Assembly (NCBI GenBank): GCA_035543455.1
Contig: DATKKE010000020.1
Coordinates: 1 to 22,089 of the forward strand
Direction: 5' to 3'
From: CAIKOD01 sp035543455
GTDB lineage: Archaea; Halobacteriota; Methanomicrobia; Methanomicrobiales; Methanospirillaceae
DNA: 22,089 bases
Of the stretch, positions 1 to 7,477 are shown piece after piece (position 1 is the stretch's first letter; every line of letters starts with the position of its first letter). The notes under the pieces were generated by a model. The model was not told the DNA's origin and made no database searches. It saw nothing but the letters and a program-made list of their open reading frames with translations. A program made the translations under genes and the position numbers.

Positions 1-105
1 ACCAGAAAATGATACGTTTCATGTTGTTGGCAATCCCACAATGTTAAATATCAATCCGGGAAAATAATACTGGTATTTGTTACTATTTCAATAGGTGTAA
101 ATCTC

Positions 106-384
106 ATGAAAATGCCCGCCAAATTTAAGACCTACTGCCCATTTTGCAGGAAACACCAGGAGCACGAGGTCGAGAAGGTAAAGAAGGCCAAGACCACGGG
201 ACTCCATTGGATCGACCGGCAGAAGGCACGGAGAGGTCATGTCGGCAATATGGGGAAGTTTTCGAAGGTCCCCGGTGGAGACAAACCGACAAAGAAGATC
301 AATGTCAGGTACCGCTGCAAGACGTGCGGTAAAGCACATCTTCGGGCTGGTTTCAGGATTGCAAAATTCGAGCTCACGGAGTGA
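106..384 (+). CDS. rpl44e: 50S ribosomal protein L44e
   Basis: Archaeal/eukaryotic large-subunit ribosomal protein of 92 aa, the usual size. The sequence shows a zinc ribbon made of C11-x2-C14 and C71-x2-C74, and is rich in Lys/Arg, as expected for an rRNA-binding protein. The ATG at 106 follows an AGGTG motif at 93-97; a second in-frame ATG at 112 would give MPAKFKTYCPFC and cannot be excluded. It is the first gene of a tightly packed run that continues with rps27e, aIF2-alpha, nop10 and a PAC2 protein, an order common in euryarchaea. Its stop overlaps the region just ahead of the rps27e start. The family assignment is near certain. Confidence 0.97.
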   Translation: MKMPAKFKTYCPFCRKHQEHEVEKVKKAKTTGLHWIDRQKARRGHVGNMGKFSKVPGGDKPTKKINVRYRCKTCGKAHLRAGFRIAKFELTE

Positions 385-389
385 GGAAC

Positions 390-578
390 ATGGTACGACA
401 ACACAGGGAGAACAGGAGCAAATTCATCAGGGTAAAATGTCCGGACTGCGAAAACGAACAGGTTATGTTCGATCGGGCATCTACGAAGGTGGACTGCGTG
501 GTCTGCGGAAAGGTCATTGCCGAGCCGACGGGTGGCAAGGCAAAAATTCTTGTCGAAAAAATAGCAGAATACAACTAA
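390..578 (+). CDS. rps27e: 30S ribosomal protein S27e
   Basis: Small-subunit ribosomal protein of 62 aa with the family's single zinc ribbon, C17-x2-C20 and C36-x2-C39, between basic N-terminal and C-terminal beta segments. The start at ATG 390 is preferred over the GTG at 381: it yields the family-typical MVRQHRENRSKF, and the GGAG at 378-381 plus GAGG lies at suitable distance upstream. The gene begins only 5 nt after the L44e stop and ends 9 nt before aIF2-alpha, so it is almost certainly cotranscribed with them. Confidence 0.97.
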   Translation: MVRQHRENRSKFIRVKCPDCENEQVMFDRASTKVDCVVCGKVIAEPTGGKAKILVEKIAEYN

Positions 579-587
579 GGGGAGATT

Positions 588-1376
588 ATGAAGGGTGAGG
601 AATGGCCTGAAGAAGGAGAACTCGTCGTCTGCACGGTCCAGCATGTCAAGGACTTTGTCGCCTTCGTGTCGCTGGACGAGTATGAAGGACGCGAGGGGCT
701 TATTCCCATCTCTGAAATAGCCACCGGCTGGATCAAATATATTCGCGACCACATCAGGGAAGGTCAGAAAGTCGTGTGCAAGGTCCTGCATGTCGATACC
801 CAGCGGGGACACATCGATCTCTCGTTAAAAGACGTCAATGAACACCAGCGGCGGGAAAAAATCCGTGAGTGGAAAAACGAATCCAAGGCTTCAAAATGGA
901 TTAGTTTTGCTGCAGAGGCTTCGGGTGAACCCCACCAGACCATCGAAGCTGCTCTTTATAAAAAATACGGCGACCTGTATTCGGCTTTTGAAGACATTGT
1001 AATCAATGGCCGTGACGTGGTCGACAAGCTGGGCCTCCCGAAACAAACTGTCGATGCACTCGTGGATGTTGCCAAGGAAAATGTCAGGATCCCCAAAGTG
1101 ACCGTGGCAGGAAATATCATACTGACATCGCCGAAACCAGACGGCGTCAATATCATCAGGCGGGCATTGCGGAGTGCGGAACCGAAGATTCCCGATGTCG
1201 AGATTGAGCTGACCTATATCGGTGCTCCGGCGTACCGGATCAAAGTCACGGCCCCCGATTACAAGCTTGCAGAGAAGGCAATAGAGAAGGCCGCAAGTGC
1301 GGCCATTGGTGTCGTTGAGCGTGCAGGTGGAGAAGGCAGGTTTATAAAGAAACCTAAGTCAGGTAAGAATGCATGA
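588..1376 (+). CDS. eif2a: Translation initiation factor 2 subunit alpha (aIF2-alpha)
   Basis: Alpha subunit of the heterotrimeric aIF2, which with the gamma subunit brings initiator Met-tRNA to the small ribosomal subunit. The protein has 262 aa, the normal archaeal length. An S1/OB domain occupies about residues 9-83 (motif GREGLIPISEIATGWI), followed by a helical domain to about 170 and an alpha/beta C-terminal domain from about 172 (VTVAGNIILTSPKPDGVNII). A good Shine-Dalgarno, AAGGGGAG, lies at 577-583. Its TGA (1374-1376) overlaps the ATG of nop10 at 1373, the ATGA arrangement typical of translational coupling. Confidence 0.97.
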   Translation: MKGEEWPEEGELVVCTVQHVKDFVAFVSLDEYEGREGLIPISEIATGWIKYIRDHIREGQKVVCKVLHVDTQRGHIDLSLKDVNEHQRREKIREWKNESKASKWISFAAEASGEPHQTIEAALYKKYGDLYSAFEDIVINGRDVVDKLGLPKQTVDALVDVAKENVRIPKVTVAGNIILTSPKPDGVNIIRRALRSAEPKIPDVEIELTYIGAPAYRIKVTAPDYKLAEKAIEKAASAAIGVVERAGGEGRFIKKPKSGKNA

Positions 1377-1534
1377 GCGGTCATATCAGGCGGTGTTCAC
1401 GGGACCACACCTATACCCTCTCGATGGTATGCCCGGTATGCGGAGATTCGACACGCACCGCGCATCCTCCGAGATTCTCCCCGGATGACAGGTACGGGGT
1501 CTACCGGAGGATTGCAAAAGGATGGAAGATATAA
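1373..1534 (+). CDS. nop10: H/ACA RNP protein Nop10
   Basis: Small H/ACA ribonucleoprotein component of 53 aa that binds the Cbf5 pseudouridine synthase and guide RNA. The conserved core RYTL-like (HTYTLSMVCPVCG) and HPPRFSPDDRYGVYRR are both plain to see. The second zinc pair is intact (C20-x2-C23), but the first pair reads C8-S-R-D11, so the second ligand of the usual CxxC is Asp. The ATG at 1373 overlaps the aIF2-alpha stop by 4 nt, and the 3' end overlaps the next gene by 13 nt. It was found by reading the frame directly, as it is short. Confidence 0.94.
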   Translation: MSGHIRRCSRDHTYTLSMVCPVCGDSTRTAHPPRFSPDDRYGVYRRIAKGWKI

Positions 1535-2277
1535 GCGTCCGTTATTTTGATAATTTTTCACGGGACGAATTAAAGACCCCGGTTCTTCTCGAAGGACTTC
1601 CCGGCATAGGGCACGTGGGGAAACTCGTTGCCGAACACCTGATCCATGAACTGGGGGCCAGGAAAATTGCAGACATCCACTCGATCTATCTGCCGCCCCA
1701 GGTGATCATCGACGAAAATAACGTCATCCGCCTTGCCAATAACGAGATTTACCTTTATGACGGCCCCCCGTGCCAGCTGTTGTTCCTTGTCGGGGATTTC
1801 CAGAGCTCGTCAAATGAAGGACATTACCTGCTTGCGGACTGCTATCTCAATATTGCGGAAGAACTGGGCGTCAGGAGGATTTACACGCTCGGGGGATTCG
1901 GTGTCGGTCATCTTGTGGATGAGCCAAGAGTCCTCGGCGCCGTGAACCGGGACGACCTGAGAGCGGAAGCAGAAGGTGCAGGGGCAGTATTCGACAGTGG
2001 TGAGCCCGGGGGAGGTATTATTGGCGCAGCCGGCCTCCTTCTCGGGCTTTCTGCACAAAGGGGAATTGAGGGGATCTGCCTCATGGGAGAGACTTCAGGG
2101 TACCTGGTGGACCCGAAGAGCGCCGCAAGCCTCCTTTCAGTGTTGTCGGTTCTCGTCGGGATCAGGACCGATACGACAATGCTCGAGGAGCGTGGGGCGG
2201 AGATGGAGAGGATGGTCCAGAAGATGATCGAAGGTGAGAAGGGGATCCAGGAAGATGAGCTGCGATATATCGGGTAA
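1522..2277 (+). CDS. PAC2-family proteasome assembly chaperone (PbaA/PbaB-like)
   Basis: A 251-aa member of the archaeal COG2047/PAC2 family, whose characterised members act as proteasome assembly chaperones or as proteasome-binding proteins. The N-terminal TPVLLEGLPGIGHVGK and the middle LGGFGVGHLVDEPRVLGAVN are typical family signatures. GGGIIGAAGLLLG and ICLMGETSGYLVDPKSA follow, and the C-terminus is helical and charged. The ATG at 1522 overlaps nop10 by 13 nt, with GGAGG at 1506-1510 and AAAGGA at 1517-1522 upstream. It ends the translation operon, so expression is probably tied to ribosome production. The protein lacks a clear HbYX C-terminal tail (it ends LRYIG); whether it is an A-like or B-like paralogue cannot be settled here. 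Confidence 0.88.
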   Translation: MEDISVRYFDNFSRDELKTPVLLEGLPGIGHVGKLVAEHLIHELGARKIADIHSIYLPPQVIIDENNVIRLANNEIYLYDGPPCQLLFLVGDFQSSSNEGHYLLADCYLNIAEELGVRRIYTLGGFGVGHLVDEPRVLGAVNRDDLRAEAEGAGAVFDSGEPGGGIIGAAGLLLGLSAQRGIEGICLMGETSGYLVDPKSAASLLSVLSVLVGIRTDTTMLEERGAEMERMVQKMIEGEKGIQEDELRYIG

Positions 2278-2285
2278 TTCCTTCC

Positions 2286-2325
2286 TTTTTTCTCCCATCC
2301 TGCAGAATTTCGAGTTCTTTTTTTT
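2286..2325 (+). terminator. Poly-T terminator(s) after the L44e-PAC2 operon
   Basis: Two T-tracts follow the PAC2 stop codon: T6 at 2286-2291 and T8 at 2318-2325. Oligo-T tracts without a strong hairpin are the usual archaeal intrinsic termination signal. Confidence 0.55.
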
Positions 2326-2681
2326 GGTTGGTTATTAATAACACCGGTTTAAAATTGGATATTCCGTTGCGTTGGATTCCTGGGTTTTTTTATTGAAAGA
2401 TTTTCCGACAGATGGTAATTTCCTCTCTTCCTCTTATAATACATCGTTTCACAAGGCCTGCCCGAAGCACTGTCCGGTTGCGTTCAAAATAGTGACTTCC
2501 GAAAGGATAGGGAATGTAAGAGGATTTCTCCATTTCTCCCCATTCTGTGCTCTGAGTTTAGATCAGGATTAAATCCGTTCTGGTGAACGACCGGAAGAAT
2601 GAAACGAGGATAAAAAGTGTTTATTGGAGGGAAGAAAATACATAATCAATCAACGTCCCATCCTGCCAGGGTTTTAGTCCC
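2326..2681. other. Intergenic region, no gene recognised
   Basis: About 350 bp of AT-richer sequence between the PAC2 operon and the EndoQ gene. The only open frame of note (2372-2572) has no recognisable motif, no ribosome binding site and atypical composition, so I leave it uncalled. An AT-rich stretch, AAAATACATAAT near 2636-2647, could be part of the EndoQ promoter, but its spacing to the ATG at 2682 is long for a leaderless start. Confidence 0.4.
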
Positions 2682-3845
2682 ATGATTGCCAATGCCGATC
2701 TCCATATCCATTCGCGCTTTTCCATGGCCAGTTCACCCCGGATGGTGCCTGATGCCCTTATCGAAGCATGTGTGAAAAAGGGGATACAGGTACTCGGCAG
2801 TGGGGACGCCCTCCACCCGGGCTGGCAGAAGATGTGGGCTGGATATCCTGAACACGAATCAGGTGTTCTCGTAATCCCGTCGGCCGAAATTGAGGATCGT
2901 GACCGGGTCCATCATGTCATCCTGATGGAGAGTTTTTCAGACTTTTCCGGGCTTCATTCCAGCCTGAAAACGTCCAGCCGGGATATCTCGACAGGCGGCA
3001 GACCCCACCTGCGATGTTCCGGGGAAGAGATTGCCGGTCTTGTCCATGACCTCGGCGGATTGATCGGGCCTGCACATGCCTTTACACCGTGGACCTCGCT
3101 CTACGCTTATTTCAACCGGACATCTGAATGTTACGGGGAGGAACCAATCGATTTTCTTGAGCTCGGCCTTTCGGCAGACAGTTCATACGGTGCGGCAATC
3201 TCAGACCTGTACAACGTCCCGTTCCTGTCGAATTCCGATGCCCACAGCCCCGATCCGGCAAAATGCGGGAGGGAATTTACCTGTTTCGATATTGGGGCAT
3301 TAACGATCAAAAATGTCCTGTCTGCAGTAAAAAATGGGAAAATTTCCCGGAATGTCGGACTCTTTCCCGAGGAAGGAAAATATAACAGGACCGCCTGTAC
3401 GAGGTGTTTTCAGAAATACTCCCCAAAAGAGGCAGCCGGGTACCACTGGAGATGCCCGGTGGACAAAGGACTGATCAAGCTCGGTGTTTTCGACCGGGCG
3501 AAGGAGCTCTCGGATGGTACGCCAGTTCCACGACCCCCCTATCTCCATATGATCCCGCTTGGTGAAATAATTAAAACCTCGCTGAACGTTTCTTCCACCA
3601 GGACAAAGAAAGCGCTTGCACTGTACAACGAGCTGATCACAATGTTCGGGAATGAGATTAATGTCCTCACTTCCAGTCCGGTCAGCGAAATCCGGGTTGT
3701 TCATCCGGAAACGGCAGAGGCAATCGATGCCTTCCGGACCAACCGTATTCTCCTCCATCCCGGAGGCGGCGGTCAGTATGGCACGTTCACTCTTCTTCCC
3801 CGCGGAGCCGGCGAGGATGACATCCTTCAGGACGCAGGTTTGTAA
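2682..3845 (+). CDS. Endonuclease Q-like PHP-domain DNA repair nuclease
   Basis: A 387-aa protein of the TIGR00375/EndoQ family. Characterised thermococcal EndoQ nicks DNA 5' of deaminated bases and abasic sites. The N-terminal PHP domain (1-225) starts ADLHIHSRFS with metal ligands H8 and H10. It continues with GSGDALHP (39-46), IPSAEIED (65-72), GPAHAFTPW (129-137) and SNSDAHSPDP (183-192). A zinc-ribbon-like segment follows with C239-x2-C242 and C258, where the expected fourth Cys is Asp (CPVDKG, 258-263). The C-terminal part (about 264-370) carries VPRPPYLHMIPLGEII and the glycine-rich HPGGGGQYG near the end. The ATG at 2682 gives the family N-terminus. It stands alone between two noncoding gaps. 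Identification is firm; exact substrate range is inferred from the family. Confidence 0.88.
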   Translation: MIANADLHIHSRFSMASSPRMVPDALIEACVKKGIQVLGSGDALHPGWQKMWAGYPEHESGVLVIPSAEIEDRDRVHHVILMESFSDFSGLHSSLKTSSRDISTGGRPHLRCSGEEIAGLVHDLGGLIGPAHAFTPWTSLYAYFNRTSECYGEEPIDFLELGLSADSSYGAAISDLYNVPFLSNSDAHSPDPAKCGREFTCFDIGALTIKNVLSAVKNGKISRNVGLFPEEGKYNRTACTRCFQKYSPKEAAGYHWRCPVDKGLIKLGVFDRAKELSDGTPVPRPPYLHMIPLGEIIKTSLNVSSTRTKKALALYNELITMFGNEINVLTSSPVSEIRVVHPETAEAIDAFRTNRILLHPGGGGQYGTFTLLPRGAGEDDILQDAGL

Positions 3846-3962
3846 TTACACCATGCCTTACCCGTCTCTCACGATGGCCGGCTTGAAGGTGGTCTGGTCC
3901 CGTTCACCGGTTCGTTCGGATGCCAGTAACTATTATCGGAGCTGCCCTACAATCTGATCAGG

Positions 3963-4136
3963 ATGTTGAAGGTTCACCGGGATATCTGCGGCTACTGCGG
4001 GTGTTGCGTATCGGTATGCAAGGAAGGAGCACTCGAATTAATTGATGCATATCTTGAAGTTGGCGAGGGATGTTCGAATTGCGGGGTCTGCGCAAAGGCG
4101 TGCCCGGTCGGGGCCCTGGAGGTCGTACAGGAATGA
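3963..4136 (+). CDS. 2[4Fe-4S] ferredoxin, probable electron donor to geranylgeranyl reductase
   Basis: A 57-aa ferredoxin. Two cluster motifs are visible: C9-x2-C12-x-C14-C15-x3-C19, and the classical C37-x2-C40-x2-C43-x3-C47-P. The first motif has extra Cys (GYCGCCVSVC) and lacks the Pro after its last Cys. The start at 3963 is the only ATG after the in-frame TAA at 3927; no good Shine-Dalgarno is seen. Its TGA (4134-4136) overlaps the ATG of the reductase at 4133, so the two are translationally coupled. In Methanosarcina the neighbouring ferredoxin is known to support full lipid reduction by this reductase, and the context here argues the same role. Confidence 0.9.
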   Translation: MLKVHRDICGYCGCCVSVCKEGALELIDAYLEVGEGCSNCGVCAKACPVGALEVVQE

Positions 4137-5329
4137 AGGGTCACTACGATGTCCTGATCATCGGCGGGGGTCCGGGCGGGGCAATCGCTGCAAGGACTGC
4201 CGCGAAAGCAGGTCTTTCTGCGTGCATTGTTGAAAAACGACCGGCGATTGGAGCACCTGTGCGGTGTGCAGAGGGTATCGGAATGACCAGCCTTGCTGAA
4301 TTTGTCAGGCCTGATCCCTGCTTCATTTCAGCAGAAATGGAACGTGCGGCACTCGTGGCCCCCGACGGTACAACCATGGTCCTCGACCCGGAAACCACAG
4401 GTGGCAAAGTCGGTTACGTCCTCGACCGTAAGTTCTTCGACCGCGAACTTGTCTGGCAGGCCGCCGAGCAGGGAGCGGATGTCGCAGTCAAAACGAGGGC
4501 AAGTTCACCGCTCATGAAAGACGGCAAAATATGCGGTGCGAAACTTGAATTTCTGGGTTCATCACAAGATGTGACCGCCGATGTGGTGATTGCAGCTGAC
4601 GGTGTTGAATCGAAGTTTTCCAAATGGTGTGGGATCAATACGACCGTGCCACTCAGGGAGATCATGTCGTCCGCCCAGTACGTAATGACCGATATTGATA
4701 TAGACCCCCATTGCACGGTGTTCTGCCTGGGAAACGAGGTTGCACCCCAGGGATATCTCTGGGTGTTTCCGAAGGGCGACAGGACGGCCAATGTGGGCAT
4801 CGGTATCAGCGGGATAAAAAGCGGTACCGGACACCGGGCAAAGGACTACCTCGACAAATATGCAGCCGCTCATTTTCCAGAAGGAAAACCCATCGAATAC
4901 ATCGTGGGCGGGGTTTCAGTCTGCCGGCCACTCGACTGCACTGTTGCGGACGGTCTCATGATAGTCGGGGATGCAGCCCGTGTTGTCGACCCGCTCACAG
5001 GAGGTGGCATCTATAATGCAATGTTTACCGGGGACCTTGCGGCCAATGTGGCGATTGGGGCGATCGAGAAAGGAGACACCGGTAAGGAATCCCTTATGCC
5101 CTATGATACCCAGTGGCGGGCCTCAAAAATGGGGAAGACCATAGAGAGGAATTACCACATCAAGGAGTACATGATAACCCTCACGGACGCAAAACTGAAT
5201 GCCATTATCCAGTCTGCGAGTTGCATAAACCTTAAGGAATTTTCGACCCTGTCGCTTGTCAGGGAACTGATAAAACGGAACCCGAAACTTATCCTTGAAC
5301 TTGCGGCGTTACGGGAATTGATCAAGTAG
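4133..5329 (+). CDS. Digeranylgeranylglycerophospholipid reductase (geranylgeranyl reductase family)
   Basis: FAD-dependent reductase that saturates the isoprenoid chains of archaeal ether lipids. With the start at 4133 the protein has 398 aa and begins MKGHYDVLIIGGGPGG, a dinucleotide-binding GxGxxG fold (11-16) at the expected place; a longer frame opening at 4070 would only add the out-of-frame ferredoxin region. Further signatures are APVRCAEGIG (Cys45, conserved in the family), VIAADGVESKFSKWCG, and GLMIVGDAARVVDPLTGGGI for FAD binding. It is coupled by a 4-nt overlap to the ferredoxin and followed by a T9 tract. Closest alternative is another GGR paralogue with a quinone-like substrate. 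Confidence 0.92.
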   Translation: MKGHYDVLIIGGGPGGAIAARTAAKAGLSACIVEKRPAIGAPVRCAEGIGMTSLAEFVRPDPCFISAEMERAALVAPDGTTMVLDPETTGGKVGYVLDRKFFDRELVWQAAEQGADVAVKTRASSPLMKDGKICGAKLEFLGSSQDVTADVVIAADGVESKFSKWCGINTTVPLREIMSSAQYVMTDIDIDPHCTVFCLGNEVAPQGYLWVFPKGDRTANVGIGISGIKSGTGHRAKDYLDKYAAAHFPEGKPIEYIVGGVSVCRPLDCTVADGLMIVGDAARVVDPLTGGGIYNAMFTGDLAANVAIGAIEKGDTGKESLMPYDTQWRASKMGKTIERNYHIKEYMITLTDAKLNAIIQSASCINLKEFSTLSLVRELIKRNPKLILELAALRELIK

Positions 5330-5346
5330 GATTTAATCCGGATCAC

Positions 5347-5355
5347 TTTTTTTTT
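5347..5355 (+). terminator. T9 terminator tract after geranylgeranyl reductase
   Basis: Nine consecutive T at 5347-5355, 18 nt after the reductase stop and just after the small palindrome GGATTTAATCC (5329-5339). This fits an archaeal intrinsic terminator. Confidence 0.6.
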
Positions 5356-5371
5356 ATTTGCCACGTCGGCT

Positions 5372-5398
5372 GGCAATTGTACGAAAGAGTACATTGCC
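5372..5398. other. Strong hairpin between the reductase and rnhB
   Basis: GGCAATTGTAC (5372-5382) pairs with GTACATTGCC (5389-5398) across the loop GAAAGA: ten pairs with a single bulged T. It lies downstream of the T9 tract and upstream of the rnhB box A (5431-5438), so it belongs to neither gene's predicted mRNA core. A second, competing 9-bp inverted repeat, TTAATCCGG (5333-5341) with CCGGATTAA (5397-5405), encloses it. Confidence 0.5.
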
Positions 5399-5430
5399 GG
5401 ATTAACCCATATTCTCATACCTTACCTTTC

Positions 5431-5438
5431 AAATATAT
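5431..5438 (+). promoter_or_regulatory. Box A promoter of rnhB (leaderless)
   Basis: AAATATAT sits about 25 nt ahead of the ATG at 5459, so transcription should begin at or next to the start codon. No Shine-Dalgarno lies at a usable distance. This spacing also argues against the TTG at 5438, which falls inside the box itself. Confidence 0.6.
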
Positions 5439-5458
5439 TGCCGGGGTACCTGAATACC

Positions 5459-6100
5459 ATGTTCTGCGGGGTGGACGAGGCCGGGAAAGGAGCAGTGCTC
5501 GGGCCTATGGTCGTCGCTGCGGTAGGCTGCCGGGACAATGAAGACCTCGCACCCATCGGGGTAAAAGATTCCAAAAAACTTGCCCCCGCAAAAAGGGAAC
5601 AGCTATACGAAGAATTAACCAGAACGTTCCCCTTCGCAGTCAGGGTTATCGCGCCATCCGAGATCGATGCCACAAGGAGATTTGTTACCATGAATGTCCT
5701 TCTCGCCAGGCTCCATGCCGAGGTAATCACTGACCTCGCCCCCGATTATGCCTATGTGGACGCATGCGATGTTATCGCATCCCGCTACGGGATCATGGTC
5801 TCAAATTTTCTCGGGGTGAACTGCAGGGTAATTGCCCGGCACCATGCTGATGAAACGGTCCCCGCGGTGTCAGCGGCGAGCATCGTTGCAAAAGTAACAA
5901 GGGACCGGGAACTGGCATTGCTTGCCGAAAAATTCGGAGAAATAGGAAGTGGTTACCCCTCCGATCCCGTAACGGTCAGGTATCTGAGGGAATACATTAT
6001 GGACAAAGGAAAATCCCCGGTAATTGCGAGAAAGAGCTGGGAAACGGTATGCACGATTATTGCAGAGAAAGAACAGCAGCATCTGTCCGATTTTTCATGA
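5459..6100 (+). CDS. rnhB: Ribonuclease HII
   Basis: RNase HII cuts the RNA strand of RNA-DNA hybrids and single ribonucleotides misplaced in DNA. The protein has 213 aa from the ATG at 5459 and begins MFCGVDEAGKGAVLGPMVV, the expected N-terminus of archaeal enzymes. The four acidic catalytic residues can be placed: D6 and E7 in DEAGKG, D101 in YVDACD, and D131 in HADETVPAVSAASIVAK. A longer frame from TTG 5438 is rejected because that codon lies in the box A. The gene is followed after 67 nt by the leaderless protease gene, which has its own promoter. Confidence 0.95.
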   Translation: MFCGVDEAGKGAVLGPMVVAAVGCRDNEDLAPIGVKDSKKLAPAKREQLYEELTRTFPFAVRVIAPSEIDATRRFVTMNVLLARLHAEVITDLAPDYAYVDACDVIASRYGIMVSNFLGVNCRVIARHHADETVPAVSAASIVAKVTRDRELALLAEKFGEIGSGYPSDPVTVRYLREYIMDKGKSPVIARKSWETVCTIIAEKEQQHLSDFS

Positions 6101-6135
6101 GATACACCGGGATCGTTACCTGATCCCTTACACAT

Positions 6136-6145
6136 TTTTATATAT
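6136..6145 (+). promoter_or_regulatory. Box A promoter of the M50 protease gene (leaderless)
   Basis: TTTTATATAT centred about 27 nt before the ATG at 6168. No Shine-Dalgarno is present in the short interval, which contains two out-of-frame ATGs that a leaderless start would bypass. Confidence 0.65.
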
Positions 6146-6167
6146 CTCACAATGCCATATGTAGCGA

Positions 6168-7463
6168 ATGAACTGGTGGCTGGTCGTTGCTTTTCTTATC
6201 GCAGTCTACGCAGTGGTGGCTCTGATCATCTATACAAAAAAACTTTTCACTGACCATATCACGTTTTACGGCCCGATAATGGCCATAAAAAGCCAAAAAA
6301 CGGCATTTTTTGATTGGTTCACCAGGATGAGCACCGTGCTCAGGATTTATGGCACGATCGGGGTCATCGTCGTCGTCATCGTCTCTGTCCTGATCACGTT
6401 CCTGCTGTTCTTTGCCCTTCAGTATACGCTTATTCTTCAGCCTGAGCCCACCGGGATTTACGAACCCAGGAACATCCTCCTGCTGCCCGGTATCAATGAG
6501 TATGTTCCGTCCACGTTTGCGGTGTGGTTTGCATTCGTCCTCACGATTGCCATCCACGAGTTCGGGCATGGCATACTGTGCCGCGTGGAACAGATCAAAG
6601 TCAGGGGAATCGGGGTACTTATTGCCGTTATTCCGATCGGCTTCTTTGTCGAACCCGACGAGGAGGAACTCAATAAATCCAAGGGGATGCCAAAGATGAG
6701 AATGTTCGGAGCGGGGATCATGAACAACCTCGTGGTCGGAGCCATTTGTTTTATTTTTCTCATACTTGTCATGGGTATGGCAGTCCCGACAACCGCACCG
6801 GTCATCCATGGGATCTACCAGAATTATTCGGCCGAACTGGCTGGTGTACCGCAGGATTCGCTCATTATTGCAGTAAACGGGATCCATGTCAGTACGAGGG
6901 ATGACGTAAGCAATCTGTTGAACGCTACACGACCGGGGGATACCATCATTCTCAGCGTCGAGAAAGATCAGGCCGTCAAAGATTATTCTCTCGTCCTCAC
7001 GCCGTGGCCCGAAGAACTTGGAAACCACAGCTCCGGGTTCATGGGAATTGTATATTACGATGGTACCCAGGTGATCGGTGCTGTCAGGAATATGGTATCT
7101 CCCATCGGTTTCCTGCGCCTGATCAGCGTGCCGTTCGACATGACGGGATCGGGACAGTACCTCAGGATCCTTGCGTTTGAAACGCCGGATATTTCATATT
7201 ACGCGGTGCCGTATCCAGCCGTTTTCTGGGGACTGGTCCACCTGCTCTTCTGGTGCGGATGGATTAATATCAACGTGGGCATTTTCAATGCGATTCCCAT
7301 GGTCCCCCTTGACGGGGGATATATTGTAAAAGAGGGTGTCGAACGATTATTGAGCGGACGGAAGGCAGAAAAATATTCAATACATGTTACGTCGTTTATC
7401 AGCACCCTCATGCTCGTGATACTGGTTTCAATTGTTACCCTCCCCTATCTGCTCCATCTTTAA
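6168..7463 (+). CDS. Site-2-type membrane metalloprotease (M50 family) with PDZ domain
   Basis: A 431-aa polytopic membrane protein. Transmembrane segments are visible near residues 3-23, 63-88, 117-138, 145-162, 185-208, 350-378 and 406-428. The zinc site is H130-E-F-G-H134 in a membrane segment, completed by the NxxPxxxLDGG motif (N374 to G384; D382 as third ligand). Between them a PDZ-like domain occupies about 210-280 (AELAGVPQDSLIIAVNGIHVSTRDDV). This matches intramembrane site-2 proteases that release regulators from the membrane. The substrate is unknown: neither adjacent gene looks like an anti-sigma or membrane-bound regulator. The ATG at 6168 fits the leaderless promoter. Confidence 0.9.
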   Translation: MNWWLVVAFLIAVYAVVALIIYTKKLFTDHITFYGPIMAIKSQKTAFFDWFTRMSTVLRIYGTIGVIVVVIVSVLITFLLFFALQYTLILQPEPTGIYEPRNILLLPGINEYVPSTFAVWFAFVLTIAIHEFGHGILCRVEQIKVRGIGVLIAVIPIGFFVEPDEEELNKSKGMPKMRMFGAGIMNNLVVGAICFIFLILVMGMAVPTTAPVIHGIYQNYSAELAGVPQDSLIIAVNGIHVSTRDDVSNLLNATRPGDTIILSVEKDQAVKDYSLVLTPWPEELGNHSSGFMGIVYYDGTQVIGAVRNMVSPIGFLRLISVPFDMTGSGQYLRILAFETPDISYYAVPYPAVFWGLVHLLFWCGWININVGIFNAIPMVPLDGGYIVKEGVERLLSGRKAEKYSIHVTSFISTLMLVILVSIVTLPYLLHL

Positions 7464-7477
7464 ATTCATCATATTCC

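Noticed and set aside
237..812. 191-codon minus-strand open frame opposite the ribosomal operon
   Set aside because: Antisense to rps27e, L44e and aIF2-alpha, which are certain genes; no motif or start signal of its own.
2355..2675. Possible third copy of the MITE-like element upstream of the EndoQ gene
   Set aside because: ATATTCCGTTGCGTTGGATTCC and CAATCAACGTCCCATCC loosely recall the two ends of copy A, and CGACAG...ATTTC..CC recalls its interior. The similarity is patchy and the middle does not align by eye, so I do not call it without a computed alignment.
4070..4132. Upstream extension of the geranylgeranyl reductase
   Set aside because: The added residues come from the ferredoxin gene read in another frame; the family N-terminus begins at 4133.
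6147..7028. 293-codon minus-strand open frame opposite the M50 protease
   Set aside because: Its composition (runs of Asp, His and Arg) is that of a shadow frame of a membrane protein gene; no domain can be seen.
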